Position numbers and translations under genes: made by a program. A stretch of 59,025 nucleotides of DNA from Comamonadaceae bacterium (lineage in GTDB: Bacteria; Pseudomonadota; Gammaproteobacteria; Burkholderiales; Burkholderiaceae_C). Below the pieces are notes generated by a model, which saw only the letters and a program-made list of their open reading frames with translations, made no database searches and was not told the DNA's origin. The stretch spans positions 1-59,025 of the forward strand of contig CANFWH010000009.1 in NCBI GenBank assembly GCA_947450645.1. Reading direction: 5' to 3'. This document shows positions 34,931-45,672 of the stretch, piece by piece (position 1 is the first letter of the stretch; every line of letters starts with the position of its first letter).

Positions 34931-37093
34931 TTACGCGCCCATGAATGAAGCGCCGCTCGGTAGCCAACGTTCAACGTGCCGCAAAGCCATATCCAGCTTG
35001 GTGTCCAGCAGTATCGGTGCTGTAGCCTGCGCCCACTTCAACCAGCCCTGATCCTGCGGCTCGGACAGGTCCGCAAAGCGCAGCATCTGCGCCCCCGACT
35101 GCCGTGCGCCCAAAAATTCACCTGGCCCGCGGATGTCTAAGTCGCGCCGCGCGATCTCGAATCCATCCGTTGTATCGACCATCGCTTTGAGCCTTGCTTT
35201 GGCGGCATCGCCAAGCTTGCCCGATTCGCTCAATGCATACAGCAGCACGCACGCAGAAGCCGCCAAGCCACGTCCCACACGGCCTCGGAGCTGATGGAGT
35301 TGCGCCAGACCAAAGCGCTCGGCGTGCTCGATCACCATCAGCGTGGCGTTGGGCACATCCACGCCGACCTCGATCACGGTGGTGGACACCAGCACTTGCA
35401 CTTCGTTTTTTTCAAACGCTTGCATGAGGGCCTTCTTCTCTGCGCTCGCAATTTTTGAGTGCAGCAGTGCCACTTTTGCACTCGGCAAAGCCACAGCCAG
35501 TGAGGCTTGCAGAGCATCGTGTGTCTGGGTAGCATTGACCAAATCGACGGCTTCGCTCTCTTCAATCAAGGGGCAGACCCAGTACACCTGCCGTCCTGCT
35601 TTGAGCTGATTGACGATGCGGCGCACGACTTCATCGCGCTTCGTCATCGCCACAATTTTGGTGACGATGGGCGTGCGGCCGGGTGGCAGCTCGTCAATGG
35701 TGGAGACATCCAAATCGGCGTAGTAACTCATCGCCAAGGTACGCGGAATGGGCGTTGCGGACATCATGAGCAAGTGGGGGTGCATTGGCTCGGGAACAAC
35801 CCCTTTGTCGCTTCGCGACATTTCCCCTACTGCCGCAGGGGCAATCAAGTCAGGGGTGGTTTTTTGTATCAACGCCAAACGCTGCGCCACGCCAAAGCGG
35901 TGCTGCTCATCGACAACGACGAGCGCTAGTTTGGCAAACGTCACCTTGCTTTGGATGATGGCGTGCGTGCCCACCACCAGCGCCGCTTCGCCCGATTCAA
36001 TCTTGGCTAGCATGTCGCGCCGCTCTTTGGCTTTTTGCGTGCCCGATAGCCATGCCACGGACAAGCCACGCGCTGCGAGCAACGGCTCTAACCATCCGAC
36101 CAATTTGGCGAAATGCTGCTGCGCCAAAATTTCAGTCGGCACCATCAGCGCGCATTGAAAGCCCGCCTCGATGCACTGCGCTGCAGCGAGTGCGGCCACG
36201 ACTGTTTTGCCTGAGCCTACGTCGCCTTGCAGCAGGCGGTTCATGGGTTTTGCGAGCGCGAGGTCGGCAGCAATTTCGCGCTGCACGCGTTCTTGGGCGG
36301 TTGTTAATTTGAATGGCAGAGCACTTCGCAAAGCTTTATCGAATGAGGCTTGAGAGGCATTCATGGGTAGAGCATGCGCCCGCATCTTCGCCCGCTCGCG
36401 CCGCGCTTGCAATTGCGAGAGTTGCTGCGCGAGTAGCTCTTCGGCTTTGAGGCGTTGCCAAGCAGGATGCGATTTATCTTCTAGCTCGGTAACTGAAACA
36501 TCGGGCGTTGGATGGTGCAAAAGCTCTAGCGAATCCGCAAGTCTTGGCAGATGAGAAATGACGATCGTTTCCGATAACTCTCCGCGTTGCGATGCTCGCA
36601 AGAGCCCGCTCCACACGGCTTTGCGGATGTAGCCTTGTGGCAGCCCCGCCGTGGTCGGGTACACAGCAGTCAGTACTTGAGATAGCTCGCCGCCAGCGGG
36701 TTTGAAGGTGGGGTGCAACATCGACCAGCCAAGCAGTGATTTTTTAATCTCGCCGCGAATCCGCAGTCGCTCGCCCACCGCCAGTGCGCGCTGGTGCGAG
36801 GGATAGAAGTTGAAGAAGCGAAGTGTGCATTCTTCGCCAGCGTCCACAACCGTGACGATCAATTGCCGCTTGCCTTTGAATTGAATCCCGCACGACGTGA
36901 CCACCGCCTCAATCTGCACCGTCTCGCCATGCCGCGCATCGCGTAGCGCGGTGATGTGCGTCTCGTCTTCGTAGCGCAGCGGCAAGTGCAGCGCAAAGTC
37001 AATATCGCGCAAGAGGCCGAGTTTTTCTAGCGCTCTTTGTGCGTGAGTTTTCGCTTGGGTTTGCGGAGGTACGGCAGGCGGCGTAGTGTTCAT
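34931..37093 (-). CDS. recG: ATP-dependent DNA helicase RecG
   Basis: RecG remodels stalled forks and branch-migrates Holliday junctions. The 720-aa product has the N-terminal wedge/OB region, Walker A LLQGDVGSGKTVVAALAA, the DEQH box in VVVDEQHRFGV, MSATPIPRTLAMSYYADLD, TVIEVGVDVPNAT and LRGRVGRGLAAS. The start was placed at 37093 (MNTTPPAVPPQTQ). Between DEQHRFGVAQRLALIQK and HPHLLMMSATPIP it carries about 25 extra residues, 17 of which are encoded by a type B repeat. Type A repeats occur in two further places. Confidence 0.95.
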   Translation of the reverse strand: MNTTPPAVPPQTQAKTHAQRALEKLGLLRDIDFALHLPLRYEDETHITALRDARHGETVQIEAVVTSCGIQFKGKRQLIVTVVDAGEECTLRFFNFYPSHQRALAVGERLRIRGEIKKSLLGWSMLHPTFKPAGGELSQVLTAVYPTTAGLPQGYIRKAVWSGLLRASQRGELSETIVISHLPRLADSLELLHHPTPDVSVTELEDKSHPAWQRLKAEELLAQQLSQLQARRERAKMRAHALPMNASQASFDKALRSALPFKLTTAQERVQREIAADLALAKPMNRLLQGDVGSGKTVVAALAAAQCIEAGFQCALMVPTEILAQQHFAKLVGWLEPLLAARGLSVAWLSGTQKAKERRDMLAKIESGEAALVVGTHAIIQSKVTFAKLALVVVDEQHRFGVAQRLALIQKTTPDLIAPAAVGEMSRSDKGVVPEPMHPHLLMMSATPIPRTLAMSYYADLDVSTIDELPPGRTPIVTKIVAMTKRDEVVRRIVNQLKAGRQVYWVCPLIEESEAVDLVNATQTHDALQASLAVALPSAKVALLHSKIASAEKKALMQAFEKNEVQVLVSTTVIEVGVDVPNATLMVIEHAERFGLAQLHQLRGRVGRGLAASACVLLYALSESGKLGDAAKARLKAMVDTTDGFEIARRDLDIRGPGEFLGARQSGAQMLRFADLSEPQDQGWLKWAQATAPILLDTKLDMALRHVERWLPSGASFMGA
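34979..35009. repeat. Type A palindromic repeat (in recG, 3' end)
   Basis: CCGCAAAGCC, spacer ATATCCAGCTT and GGTGTCCAGC. Read as LDTKLDMALRH near the C-terminus. Confidence 0.6.
35482..35514. repeat. Type A palindromic repeat (in recG, middle)
   Basis: TCGGCAAAGCC, spacer ACAGCCAGTGA and GGCTTGCAGAG. Read as ALQASLAVALPS; from memory the E. coli protein has the same number of residues here. Confidence 0.6.
35797..35844. repeat. Type B double-hairpin repeat inside recG
   Basis: The 48-bp copy has CCCCTTTGTCGC-TTC-GCGACA and CCCCTAC-TGCCGCA-GGGG hairpins. It matches the intergenic copies around 57.5 and 58.8 kb. On the minus strand it is translated in frame as APAAVGEMSRSDKGVV in the loop before the SAT motif. 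Confidence 0.85.
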
Positions 37094-37129
37094 AAAAGGA
37101 TAATCCCTATTCTCTATGAATCGTGCCCC

Positions 37130-38178
37130 ATGAATACTTCTGATTTTGACTTCCTCCTCCCGCCAGAACTGATCGCGCAACATCCAACTGCTGTGCGCAG
37201 CAGTTCGCGTTTGCTCGATGACAGGCTGGCAAGCCCCGTGGATAGGACGTTCCACGAGTTACCGAATCTGCTGAAAGCAGGCGATTTGCTCGTCTTTAAC
37301 GATACGCAAGTGGTCAAGGCGCGGCTGTTTGGCGAGAAGGCCACGGGCGGCAAGCTGGAGCTTTTGGTGGAGCGAGTGCTCGATCCTGCCTTACATAAAA
37401 ACGAAGTCATCGCGCACATGCGTGTGAGTAAAAAGCCGCAGGTGGGCTCGGTGCTCCGCATGGCGGGCGGTCGCGAGGGAGGTTTTAGCGCCACGCTACT
37501 CGGACGTGCTGGAACAAACGACGAGTTATTTCACTTTCGTTTTTCTGATGACCCGTACAAGCTGATGGCAGCACATGGACACGTGCCGCTGCCGCCGTAT
37601 ATTGAGCACGCGGATGATGCCGAAGATGAGTCCCGTTATCAAACCGTGTTTGCCAAGTATCCAGGAGCCGTTGCTGCGCCAACGGCGGCTTTGCATTTTG
37701 ATGAGAGCGTGCTGGCAGCCCTTGCAGCGCAAGGCGTGCAGACGGCCAGTGTCACGCTGCACGTGGGCGCGGGGACATTCCAGCCGATGAAGACCGAGAA
37801 GATTGCAGACCACGTGATGCACTACGAGCGCTACGCCATACCAGCCATGACCTTGGAAGCCATAGCGGCCTGTAAGGCACGTGGATCAAGGCTTGTAGCG
37901 GTTGGCACAACGACAGTTCGCACGCTGGAGACGTATGCCAAAACAAAGCAGCTATCTGGCGACACCAATATCTTCATCACGCCAGGTTTTGAGTTCCAAA
38001 TAGTGGACTTGCTGCTGACCAACTTTCATTTGCCCAAAAGCACCTTGATGATGCTGGTCAGCGCCTTTGCGGGTTACGAACGTGTGATGAGCTTGTATGC
38101 TCACGCTATCCAACATCAATATCGATTTTTTAGCTATGGCGACGCGATGTTGCTAGAGAGACATAGGACAGGAATGCC

Positions 38179-38182
<4 letters not shown>
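37130..38182 (+). CDS. queA: S-adenosylmethionine:tRNA ribosyltransferase-isomerase QueA
   Basis: QueA adds the epoxycyclopentane precursor from SAM to preQ1-tRNA in queuosine synthesis. Typical are FDFLLPPELIAQHPTAVRSS at the start, VFNDTQVVKARLFG, VAAPTAALHFDE, LHVGAGTFQPMKTE and LLTNFHLPKSTLMMLVSAFA. Length 350 aa. The start at 37130 is the family start; it is divergent from recG with 36 bp between start codons. It overlaps the next gene by 4 bp. tgt, the earlier enzyme of the pathway, is two genes downstream. Confidence 0.95.
37870..37898. repeat. Type A palindromic repeat (in queA)
   Basis: CTGTAAGGC, spacer ACGTGGATCAA and GGCTTGTAG. Read in a minor phase as ACKARGSRLVA. Confidence 0.55.
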
Positions 38183-40096
<1,914 letters not shown>

Positions 40097-40136
40097 CGCT
40101 TTGTAAGTTATGCGGCGCAATCTATACTCATCTCTC

Positions 40137-42407
40137 ATGATCTCTTTTACTTTTTATCGACAGCTTGTCGCTTTGTTGTTGGCGTGCAGCGCTATCTTTG
40201 CCGCAAACGCGCAGACGGGTTTTGCCAGCAAAACCATTGGCAATGTCGTCACGACACCGCACGTGCGCGCAGAACTCATGGTGTATGCGCCCGATGGCGT
40301 GCAAGCGGGTAAACCGCTTTGGGTAGGTCTGCAAATGCAGCATCAGGCGGGTTGGCATACGTACTGGAAGAACCCGGGCGATTCGGGGCTTCCCACGCAA
40401 TTGACTTGGATATTGCCAGCGGGCACAACGGCGGGCGCTATTTCGTGGCCCACGCCACAAAAAATTCCCGTTTCTAATTTGGTCAACTATGGTTACGAGG
40501 GGACGATTTTGCTGACGGTTCCCGTGACGGTGGATACAAATTTTCAGGTAGCAGCAGATGGGCAGTTTGCGATAAACCTTAAAGCGCAGTGGTTGGTTTG
40601 CAAAACCGAGTGCATTCCCGAAGAGGGCGAGTTCACACTCAAGATTCCTGCGAAAGGTTCGACAGCTTTAAAGCGCCAGTTTTTTGATAGCGCGCAAAGC
40701 AACCAACCTAAAGCCCACATGGGCACCGCCACGTTTTCGCCAGCCGATAAAGCGCTCAAGCTCTTGGTGGCAGGCTTGCCCGCTAACTGGCAAGGTAAGC
40801 AGCTGGAGGCCTTTCCTGAAGACGGTGAAATGATTGAAACTGCCGCTAAGCCAGAGCAGACATGGGCTGGTGGGCAATGGTCCGCCGTGATACCCTTGAA
40901 TGCACAGCGCTCGAATAGTCCAGCTGTGATGGCGTGGGTCATCAAAATTGCGGGCGGACAAAATAATCCTTCCCTTCGAGTAGAAGCTAAGCTGGATGGT
41001 GTTTGGCAGGCGGCGCCTGCTGCCAAGCCAGGAGCGGTAAGCCCTGCGCTTGATGCAGCACTTGAAAAAAATAAAACGGCTCAAATGGCGACTTTGCAAA
41101 GCGCCAATACCAGTTGGCTAAGCGCTGCGTTTTGGCTGGCCGTGTTAGGCGCGCTGCTAGGTGGTTTGATTTTGAATTTAATGCCTTGCGTCTTGCCTGT
41201 GCTGGCCATTAAGTTGCTGAGTTTTGCACCCAAAAAAGTTTTTGATAACAAGTCGAGCGTGGCCAAAGTGTTGATCGAGCCTACGGGCGTGGCCAGCGTG
41301 CATTCGGACGAGACGCTGTCATTCCGTTCGTCCAGCGGCTTATTTGCCTTGGGTGTGGTGGCAACGTTTGTGCTTTTAGGCACTTTGCTTTTGGGGCTAC
41401 GTAGCGCGGGCCAGAGCTTCGGTTGGGGTTTTCAATTGCAGTCGCCTAGTTTGGTGGTGGCGTTGGCGCTTTTGTTCTTGCTCATTGGTCTCAATTTATT
41501 TGAAGCCTTTGAATTGCGGTTTGTGTTGCCGCAAAAGTTGATGAGCTTTCAATCGCACCACCCTGGCGTGGAAGCTTTGGCGAGTGGTGCGCTGGCGGTG
41601 CTGATTGCCACCCCTTGCACGGCGCCGTTTATGGGCGCATCGTTAGGGCTTGCTATTAGTTTGCCTGAGGCGCAGGCCATTCTTATTTTTGCTGCTTTAG
41701 GCGTGGGCATGGCATTGCCGTTCATCTTGATTGCCGCCTTCCCACGCGTGGGTGGGTGGTTGCTAAAAATCTTGCCAACACCAGGGCCTTGGATGCTGGT
41801 GATGCGTCACTTTTTAGCGTGGCCTGTGTTTGCAACCACGTTGTGGCTCTTGTGGATTTATGCGCAGCAAACCAGCATGGACAGCGCCTTTGCGCTGTTG
41901 TTTACGTTTTTGATGCTTACTGCGCTGATTTGGGCGTTGGGTCTTGCCAAAGGTCTGCCGCGTTACGTGGCGGCCATTGTTTTTGCGCTGTGCTTGGGTG
42001 CATCGTACTACTTGTGGTTGTACGCAAATGAAACACATGCCCCGCAAGCCACAACCAGCACGGCTTCCACGTGGTCCGATTGGACGCCCGAGGCCGAGGC
42101 CACCGCACGCGCTACGGGTCGTCCTGTGTTTGTTGACTTTACGGCGGCGTGGTGCTTGACGTGCCAAGTCAATAAATCATCGACGCTTAAACAGGCGGAT
42201 ATTGAAGCGGCATTTAAAGCCAAAAACGTACTCTTGCTGCGTGCCGATTGGACTCGTCCCAATACGGCGATTGCCGCAGAACTAACCAAGCTGGGCCGCT
42301 CAGGCCTGCCCGTTTACGCGCTGTATTTGCCCGGTGCAACCCGTCCGCAATTACTGCCAGAGGTGTTGACGAAGTCCATCATTACGGATGCGCTTTCGGT
42401 GCTTTAA
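40137..42407 (+). CDS. ScsB/DsbD family thiol:disulfide interchange protein
   Basis: An inner-membrane protein that carries electrons from cytoplasmic thioredoxin to periplasmic partners. Order: signal peptide (residues 1-25), periplasmic N-terminal domain with a Cys pair in WLVCKTECIPEEGEF, then about eight membrane segments with the redox Cys in LMPCVLPVLAIKLLS and ATPCTAPFMG, and a C-terminal thioredoxin domain with FTAAWCLTCQVN. The 756-aa length and long N-terminal domain favour ScsB over DsbD. The start at 40137 (MISFTFYRQ) was preferred to the ATG at 40110. It may supply reducing power to the methionine sulfoxide reductase or copper proteins nearby. Confidence 0.87.
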   Translation: MISFTFYRQLVALLLACSAIFAANAQTGFASKTIGNVVTTPHVRAELMVYAPDGVQAGKPLWVGLQMQHQAGWHTYWKNPGDSGLPTQLTWILPAGTTAGAISWPTPQKIPVSNLVNYGYEGTILLTVPVTVDTNFQVAADGQFAINLKAQWLVCKTECIPEEGEFTLKIPAKGSTALKRQFFDSAQSNQPKAHMGTATFSPADKALKLLVAGLPANWQGKQLEAFPEDGEMIETAAKPEQTWAGGQWSAVIPLNAQRSNSPAVMAWVIKIAGGQNNPSLRVEAKLDGVWQAAPAAKPGAVSPALDAALEKNKTAQMATLQSANTSWLSAAFWLAVLGALLGGLILNLMPCVLPVLAIKLLSFAPKKVFDNKSSVAKVLIEPTGVASVHSDETLSFRSSSGLFALGVVATFVLLGTLLLGLRSAGQSFGWGFQLQSPSLVVALALLFLLIGLNLFEAFELRFVLPQKLMSFQSHHPGVEALASGALAVLIATPCTAPFMGASLGLAISLPEAQAILIFAALGVGMALPFILIAAFPRVGGWLLKILPTPGPWMLVMRHFLAWPVFATTLWLLWIYAQQTSMDSAFALLFTFLMLTALIWALGLAKGLPRYVAAIVFALCLGASYYLWLYANETHAPQATTSTASTWSDWTPEAEATARATGRPVFVDFTAAWCLTCQVNKSSTLKQADIEAAFKAKNVLLLRADWTRPNTAIAAELTKLGRSGLPVYALYLPGATRPQLLPEVLTKSIITDALSVL

Positions 42408-42480
42408 GCGGGTTGTTGTAAGAAGGACGGACTTCGTGCGACTGATAGATATCTTTGCTAGTTATTTTTAGGAGTTCGCC

Positions 42481-43479
42481 ATGCTGATTCAATCTGCCGC
42501 CTCAGGATTTATCCATCCATTTTCGTCCGACATCACATCCAAGGCCGATTACCAAGAGCGGCGCAAGCTCCTCAAACTCTTCGCTAGCGGCGTCGCAGGA
42601 TCGACACTTGCCTCCTTTGCCAGCCGCGAAGCATTTGCTAGCGTCCAAGCACCAGGCAAGCTCAAAGCCTTAGCCAGTATGCCTTCCAAGGTGGCAGGGG
42701 CTATGACCATGGAAAAAGTCACCGATTACAAAGACGCGAGCACGTACAACAATTACTACGAGTTTGGCACCGACAAAGCCGACCCTGCTCAAACAGCGCA
42801 TACGCTTAAAACCACGCCGTGGTCTATTGAAGTTGAGGGGCTGGTCAAAAAGCCTGCCAAATATGGCTTAGAAGACGTGATGAAAATGTCAGCGATGGAG
42901 GAGCGTATTTACCGCCTGCGCTGCGTCGAAGGCTGGAGCATGGTGATCCCGTGGGTAGGTTACTCGCTGTCGGAGTTCATCAAAAAGGTTGAACCGTCAC
43001 CCAGTGCGAAATTTATTGAATTTGTCTCGCTGGCAGATAAATCGCAAATGCCAGGATTGAGCTCCAGCGTGCTCGATTGGCCGTATGTGGAAGGGCTGCG
43101 CTTAGACGAAGCCATGCATCCACTGACTTTGCTCACGTTTGGCATGTACGGCGAAGTGCTGCCCAATCAAAGTGGTGCGCCTGTGCGCGTGGTCGTGCCG
43201 TGGAAGTACGGCTTTAAAAGCGCCAAGAGCATTGTCAAAATTCGCTTTACCGACAAGCTTCCCGCAACCGCATGGAATAAGGCCGCAAGGCAGGAGTATG
43301 GGTTTTATTCCAACGTCAATCCGCTAGTCGATCACCCACGCTGGAGTCAAGGCACTGAGCGGCGTATCGGTGACGGTGGTGGCCTATTTGCCAAACGCCG
43401 TAAAACAGAAATGTTTAATGGCTACGAAGCACAGGTCGGACAGCTCTACGCGGGCTTGGATTTGCGGAAGAATTTTTAA
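42481..43479 (+). CDS. msrP: Protein-methionine-sulfoxide reductase catalytic subunit MsrP
   Basis: A periplasmic molybdopterin enzyme (formerly YedY) that repairs oxidised methionines in envelope proteins. A twin-arginine signal ([15 protein letters not shown]) is present, followed by the molybdenum-ligand Cys in [15 protein letters not shown] and [16 protein letters not shown]. 332 aa is standard. The haem-binding membrane partner MsrQ is not adjacent; the next gene is fmt on the opposite strand, so its electron donor must be encoded elsewhere or be another donor. Confidence 0.92.
   Translation: MLIQSAASGFIHPFSSDITSKADYQERRKLLKLFASGVAGSTLASFASREAFASVQAPGKLKALASMPSKVAGAMTMEKVTDYKDASTYNNYYEFGTDKADPAQTAHTLKTTPWSIEVEGLVKKPAKYGLEDVMKMSAMEERIYRLRCVEGWSMVIPWVGYSLSEFIKKVEPSPSAKFIEFVSLADKSQMPGLSSSVLDWPYVEGLRLDEAMHPLTLLTFGMYGEVLPNQSGAPVRVVVPWKYGFKSAKSIVKIRFTDKLPATAWNKAARQEYGFYSNVNPLVDHPRWSQGTERRIGDGGGLFAKRRKTEMFNGYEAQVGQLYAGLDLRKNF
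42661..42691. repeat. Type A palindromic repeat (in msrP)
   Basis: CTCAAAGCC, spacer TTAGCCAGTAT and GCCTTCCAAGG. It lies in the linker after the signal peptide ([10 protein letters not shown]). Confidence 0.45.
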
Positions 43480-44372
43480 GTAAGCTTTTTAATCCCTATT
43501 AAGTAATCGATGGCACTCATGCGTTTGCCGCCTGCACGCTGAATTTCTGTCAGCGTTAGTCCACAGCCATCACCCGTTTCCATAGAGATGCCTGTGGGGC
43601 CATGACCCACAAGGCCTCGCCATACTTTCAATGTCTCGCCATTGAGTTCGGTCATGCAGCCAGGAGCAGGATTCAAAGCACGGATTTTGCGTTCAATGAC
43701 CGCCGCATCTTGTGACCAATCAATGGCACTTTCCGTTTTTGAAATTTTGGCGGCGTATGTCACGCCTTCCGCTGGTTGCGCAACGGGAGTCAACGTGGCA
43801 TAGCTTCGCAGTGCGAACTCAATCATTTGCCCACCAAGCGGCGCGAGTTTGTCATGCAGTGTTTGCGTGGTGTCGTCGCCCGCGATACCGATGGCGCGTT
43901 TGAAGAGCATTGCGCCCGTGTCCAGTCCCGCATCCATTTGCATGATGGTGATACCCGTCTCATGATCTCCCGCTTCAATGGCGCGGTGAATCGGCGCTGC
44001 ACCGCGCCAGCGTGGCAAGAGTGACGCGTGAATGTTGAGGCATCCGTGTTTCGGCGCATCCAGCGTCCACTGCGGCAAGATGAGTCCATACGCCGCAACA
44101 ATCATGAAGTCGGCATTTGCATCCGCGATGAGTTTTTGTGCGGCGCGTGCGTCCTCTGGGTACTTGCCATCCAAGCGAAGACTCAGCGGCTGCGCTACGG
44201 GGATGCCATGTTTGAGCGCCAATTGCTTGACAGCAGAGGCTTGCAGTTTAAGGCCGCGCCCTGCGGGCCTGTCGGGCTGGGTGAGCACGAGGGGTATCTC
44301 GTAGCCCATATCCAGCAAGGCTTGCAGGGCAGTGGCCGCAAATTCGGGTGTACCCGCAAAAATGACTCGCAT
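43476..44372 (-). CDS. fmt: Methionyl-tRNA formyltransferase
   Basis: Formylates initiator Met-tRNA with 10-formyl-THF. Seen are [20 protein letters not shown] at the start, [11 protein letters not shown], the catalytic region [20 protein letters not shown] and the C-terminal [12 protein letters not shown]. At 298 aa it is a little shorter than the usual 310-315. It is not linked to def, its normal partner, which lies near 20.9 kb. It converges with msrP by a few bases. Confidence 0.93.
   Translation of the reverse strand: MRVIFAGTPEFAATALQALLDMGYEIPLVLTQPDRPAGRGLKLQASAVKQLALKHGIPVAQPLSLRLDGKYPEDARAAQKLIADANADFMIVAAYGLILPQWTLDAPKHGCLNIHASLLPRWRGAAPIHRAIEAGDHETGITIMQMDAGLDTGAMLFKRAIGIAGDDTTQTLHDKLAPLGGQMIEFALRSYATLTPVAQPAEGVTYAAKISKTESAIDWSQDAAVIERKIRALNPAPGCMTELNGETLKVWRGLVGHGPTGISMETGDGCGLTLTEIQRAGGKRMSAIDYLIGIKKLT
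43592..43621. repeat. Type A palindromic repeat (weak; in fmt)
   Basis: CTGTGGGGCC, spacer ATGACCCACAA and GGCCTCGCC. It keeps only the core of the arms. Confidence 0.35.
44299..44328. repeat. Type A palindromic repeat (in fmt, 5' end)
   Basis: TCGTAGCCC, spacer ATATCCAGCAA and GGCTTGCAGGGC. Read on the minus strand as [11 protein letters not shown] just after the fmt start. Confidence 0.6.
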
Positions 44373-44382
44373 CAGTTTTGAT

Positions 44383-45057
44383 TTATTTTTTGCGCTGCGT
44401 GGCCACTAAATAATCGACGATTTGCAGCGCACGCGTCATGCTTTGTGCAAGTGCGCCATCGGTGTAATACAGACCCGCAATGCCCAGCGCAGGCACGCCC
44501 GAGACGTTGTACGCGGTTTGCAATTGCGTGGCACGCGTGGCTTTAGAGCCAATGGCAAAGCTGTCGTAAATTTTGGTGAATTCAGTTTTGTTAATGCCTT
44601 GTTTGGCGACCCAATCAATGATTTGCTCGCGGGTATCTAAATTCAAATGCTCGGCGTGAATGGCAGCAAAAACCTTGGCGTGCATTTGCTCGACCTTGCC
44701 CATCGCTTGGAGTGTGTAGAACAGCTGCTGATCGAGTACAAAATTGGGGCGGAACGCCACATGTTCACGACGAAAGTAGACATCTTTCGGCAGTTTTTTA
44801 AGCCACGTTTGTAGTTCGGGTTCGAAGTGGTTGCAGTGCGGGCAGTGGTACCAAAAGAATTCCACGACTTCAATTTTTCCTTTCACGCCTTCGGTGGATG
44901 CAGGCTTGTCCAGCTTGATGTAGTCGATACCTTCTTCGGGTGGTTTGGCCTGAGCCACGGCTGGCGTGACCGCAAGACCAGCAAGCAGCGCAGTAGCGCC
45001 AAGAGAGAGCTCGCCAAGATGACGGCGAGTCAAGGTTGTATTGCGTTGTTCGTTCAT
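44383..45057 (-). CDS. dsbA: Thiol:disulfide interchange protein DsbA/DsbL
   Basis: The periplasmic oxidase that introduces disulfides. The active site is [14 protein letters not shown], with cis-Pro in [14 protein letters not shown]. The start at 45057 ([10 protein letters not shown]) is preceded by GGAG. The signal peptide [19 protein letters not shown] begins with a twin-arginine-like RR rather than the plain Sec signal usual for DsbA. It follows the SPOR gene by 34 bp on the same strand (order argS, SPOR, dsbA). Confidence 0.92.
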   Translation of the reverse strand: MNEQRNTTLTRRHLGELSLGATALLAGLAVTPAVAQAKPPEEGIDYIKLDKPASTEGVKGKIEVVEFFWYHCPHCNHFEPELQTWLKKLPKDVYFRREHVAFRPNFVLDQQLFYTLQAMGKVEQMHAKVFAAIHAEHLNLDTREQIIDWVAKQGINKTEFTKIYDSFAIGSKATRATQLQTAYNVSGVPALGIAGLYYTDGALAQSMTRALQIVDYLVATQRKK

Positions 45058-45091
45058 ACTAAGCTCCAAAAAATAACGTGTGCGAAGGATA

Positions 45092-45661
45092 TTAGCGCTG
45101 TGCGCGGACAACGACAGTTTCAAATCCTGCGGCTTCTAAACTGGTTTTGGCTTTGTCGCTTGCCGCTTGACTGGCATAGGGCCCAACGCGGACGCGGTAA
45201 ACGGTATGCCCCGCCTGTTCTCGTTCCACAATCTTGCCTTCAAAGTTAGACAGCGCCAGTTTGCCGCGCAGGGTCTGCGCTTCATCATTGCTGCGGTACG
45301 CTCCCACTTGCACATAGTAATTGGCACTATCGCTGGCTTGGGTTTGCACAGCAGGAGTTGCAGTGGCAGGTGGCGGGGCGAGCACGGTTGGCGCGGCTTG
45401 CGGGTCAGGTGTCTCGGTGGTCGGTTTGGCGGCGGGTTTGTTGGATAACGCCGCATTGGGATCCCAATCCTTATTTTTTTTGCTCTCTGCCGCATCTTGC
45501 GCAGACGTACGGCTGGTACTTTTACTATTAAAAGGCGTGGGCACTTTCATCACGTAGACGGCAACGCCAAGCGCGACACCTAAACCGACCAGTACGCCAA
45601 CGATGATGCCCAGCATCGTTCCGCCGCGTTGCGTATGTTGCTTTGGGTGGATGTTTGTCAT
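45092..45661 (-). CDS. SPOR domain-containing protein (FtsN-like)
   Basis: A 189-aa protein with an N-terminal membrane segment (MLGIIVGVLVGLGVALGVAV), an Ala/Pro/Thr-rich linker, and a C-terminal SPOR domain (YYVQVGAYRSNDEAQTLRGK, VYRVRVGPYASQ). SPOR domains bind denuded peptidoglycan strands at the division site. Between argS and dsbA, a common Burkholderiales arrangement. The start at 45661 (MTNIHPKQHTQRGGTM) was chosen over the ATG five codons upstream. Confidence 0.88.
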   Translation of the reverse strand: MTNIHPKQHTQRGGTMLGIIVGVLVGLGVALGVAVYVMKVPTPFNSKSTSRTSAQDAAESKKNKDWDPNAALSNKPAAKPTTETPDPQAAPTVLAPPPATATPAVQTQASDSANYYVQVGAYRSNDEAQTLRGKLALSNFEGKIVEREQAGHTVYRVRVGPYASQAASDKAKTSLEAAGFETVVVRAQR

Positions 45662-45672
45662 AAGTTCATTTC

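Noticed and set aside
35254-35285. Apparent type A repeat in recG (CCGCCAAGCC, 11 nt, GGCCTCGG)
   Set aside because: It covers the invariant LRGRVGRGLA motif, so the match is explained by the protein; it was not counted.
45092-45495. Alternative minus-strand frame in the SPOR gene
   Set aside because: It is Pro/Arg-rich shadow text; the SPOR frame has a membrane segment and a full domain.
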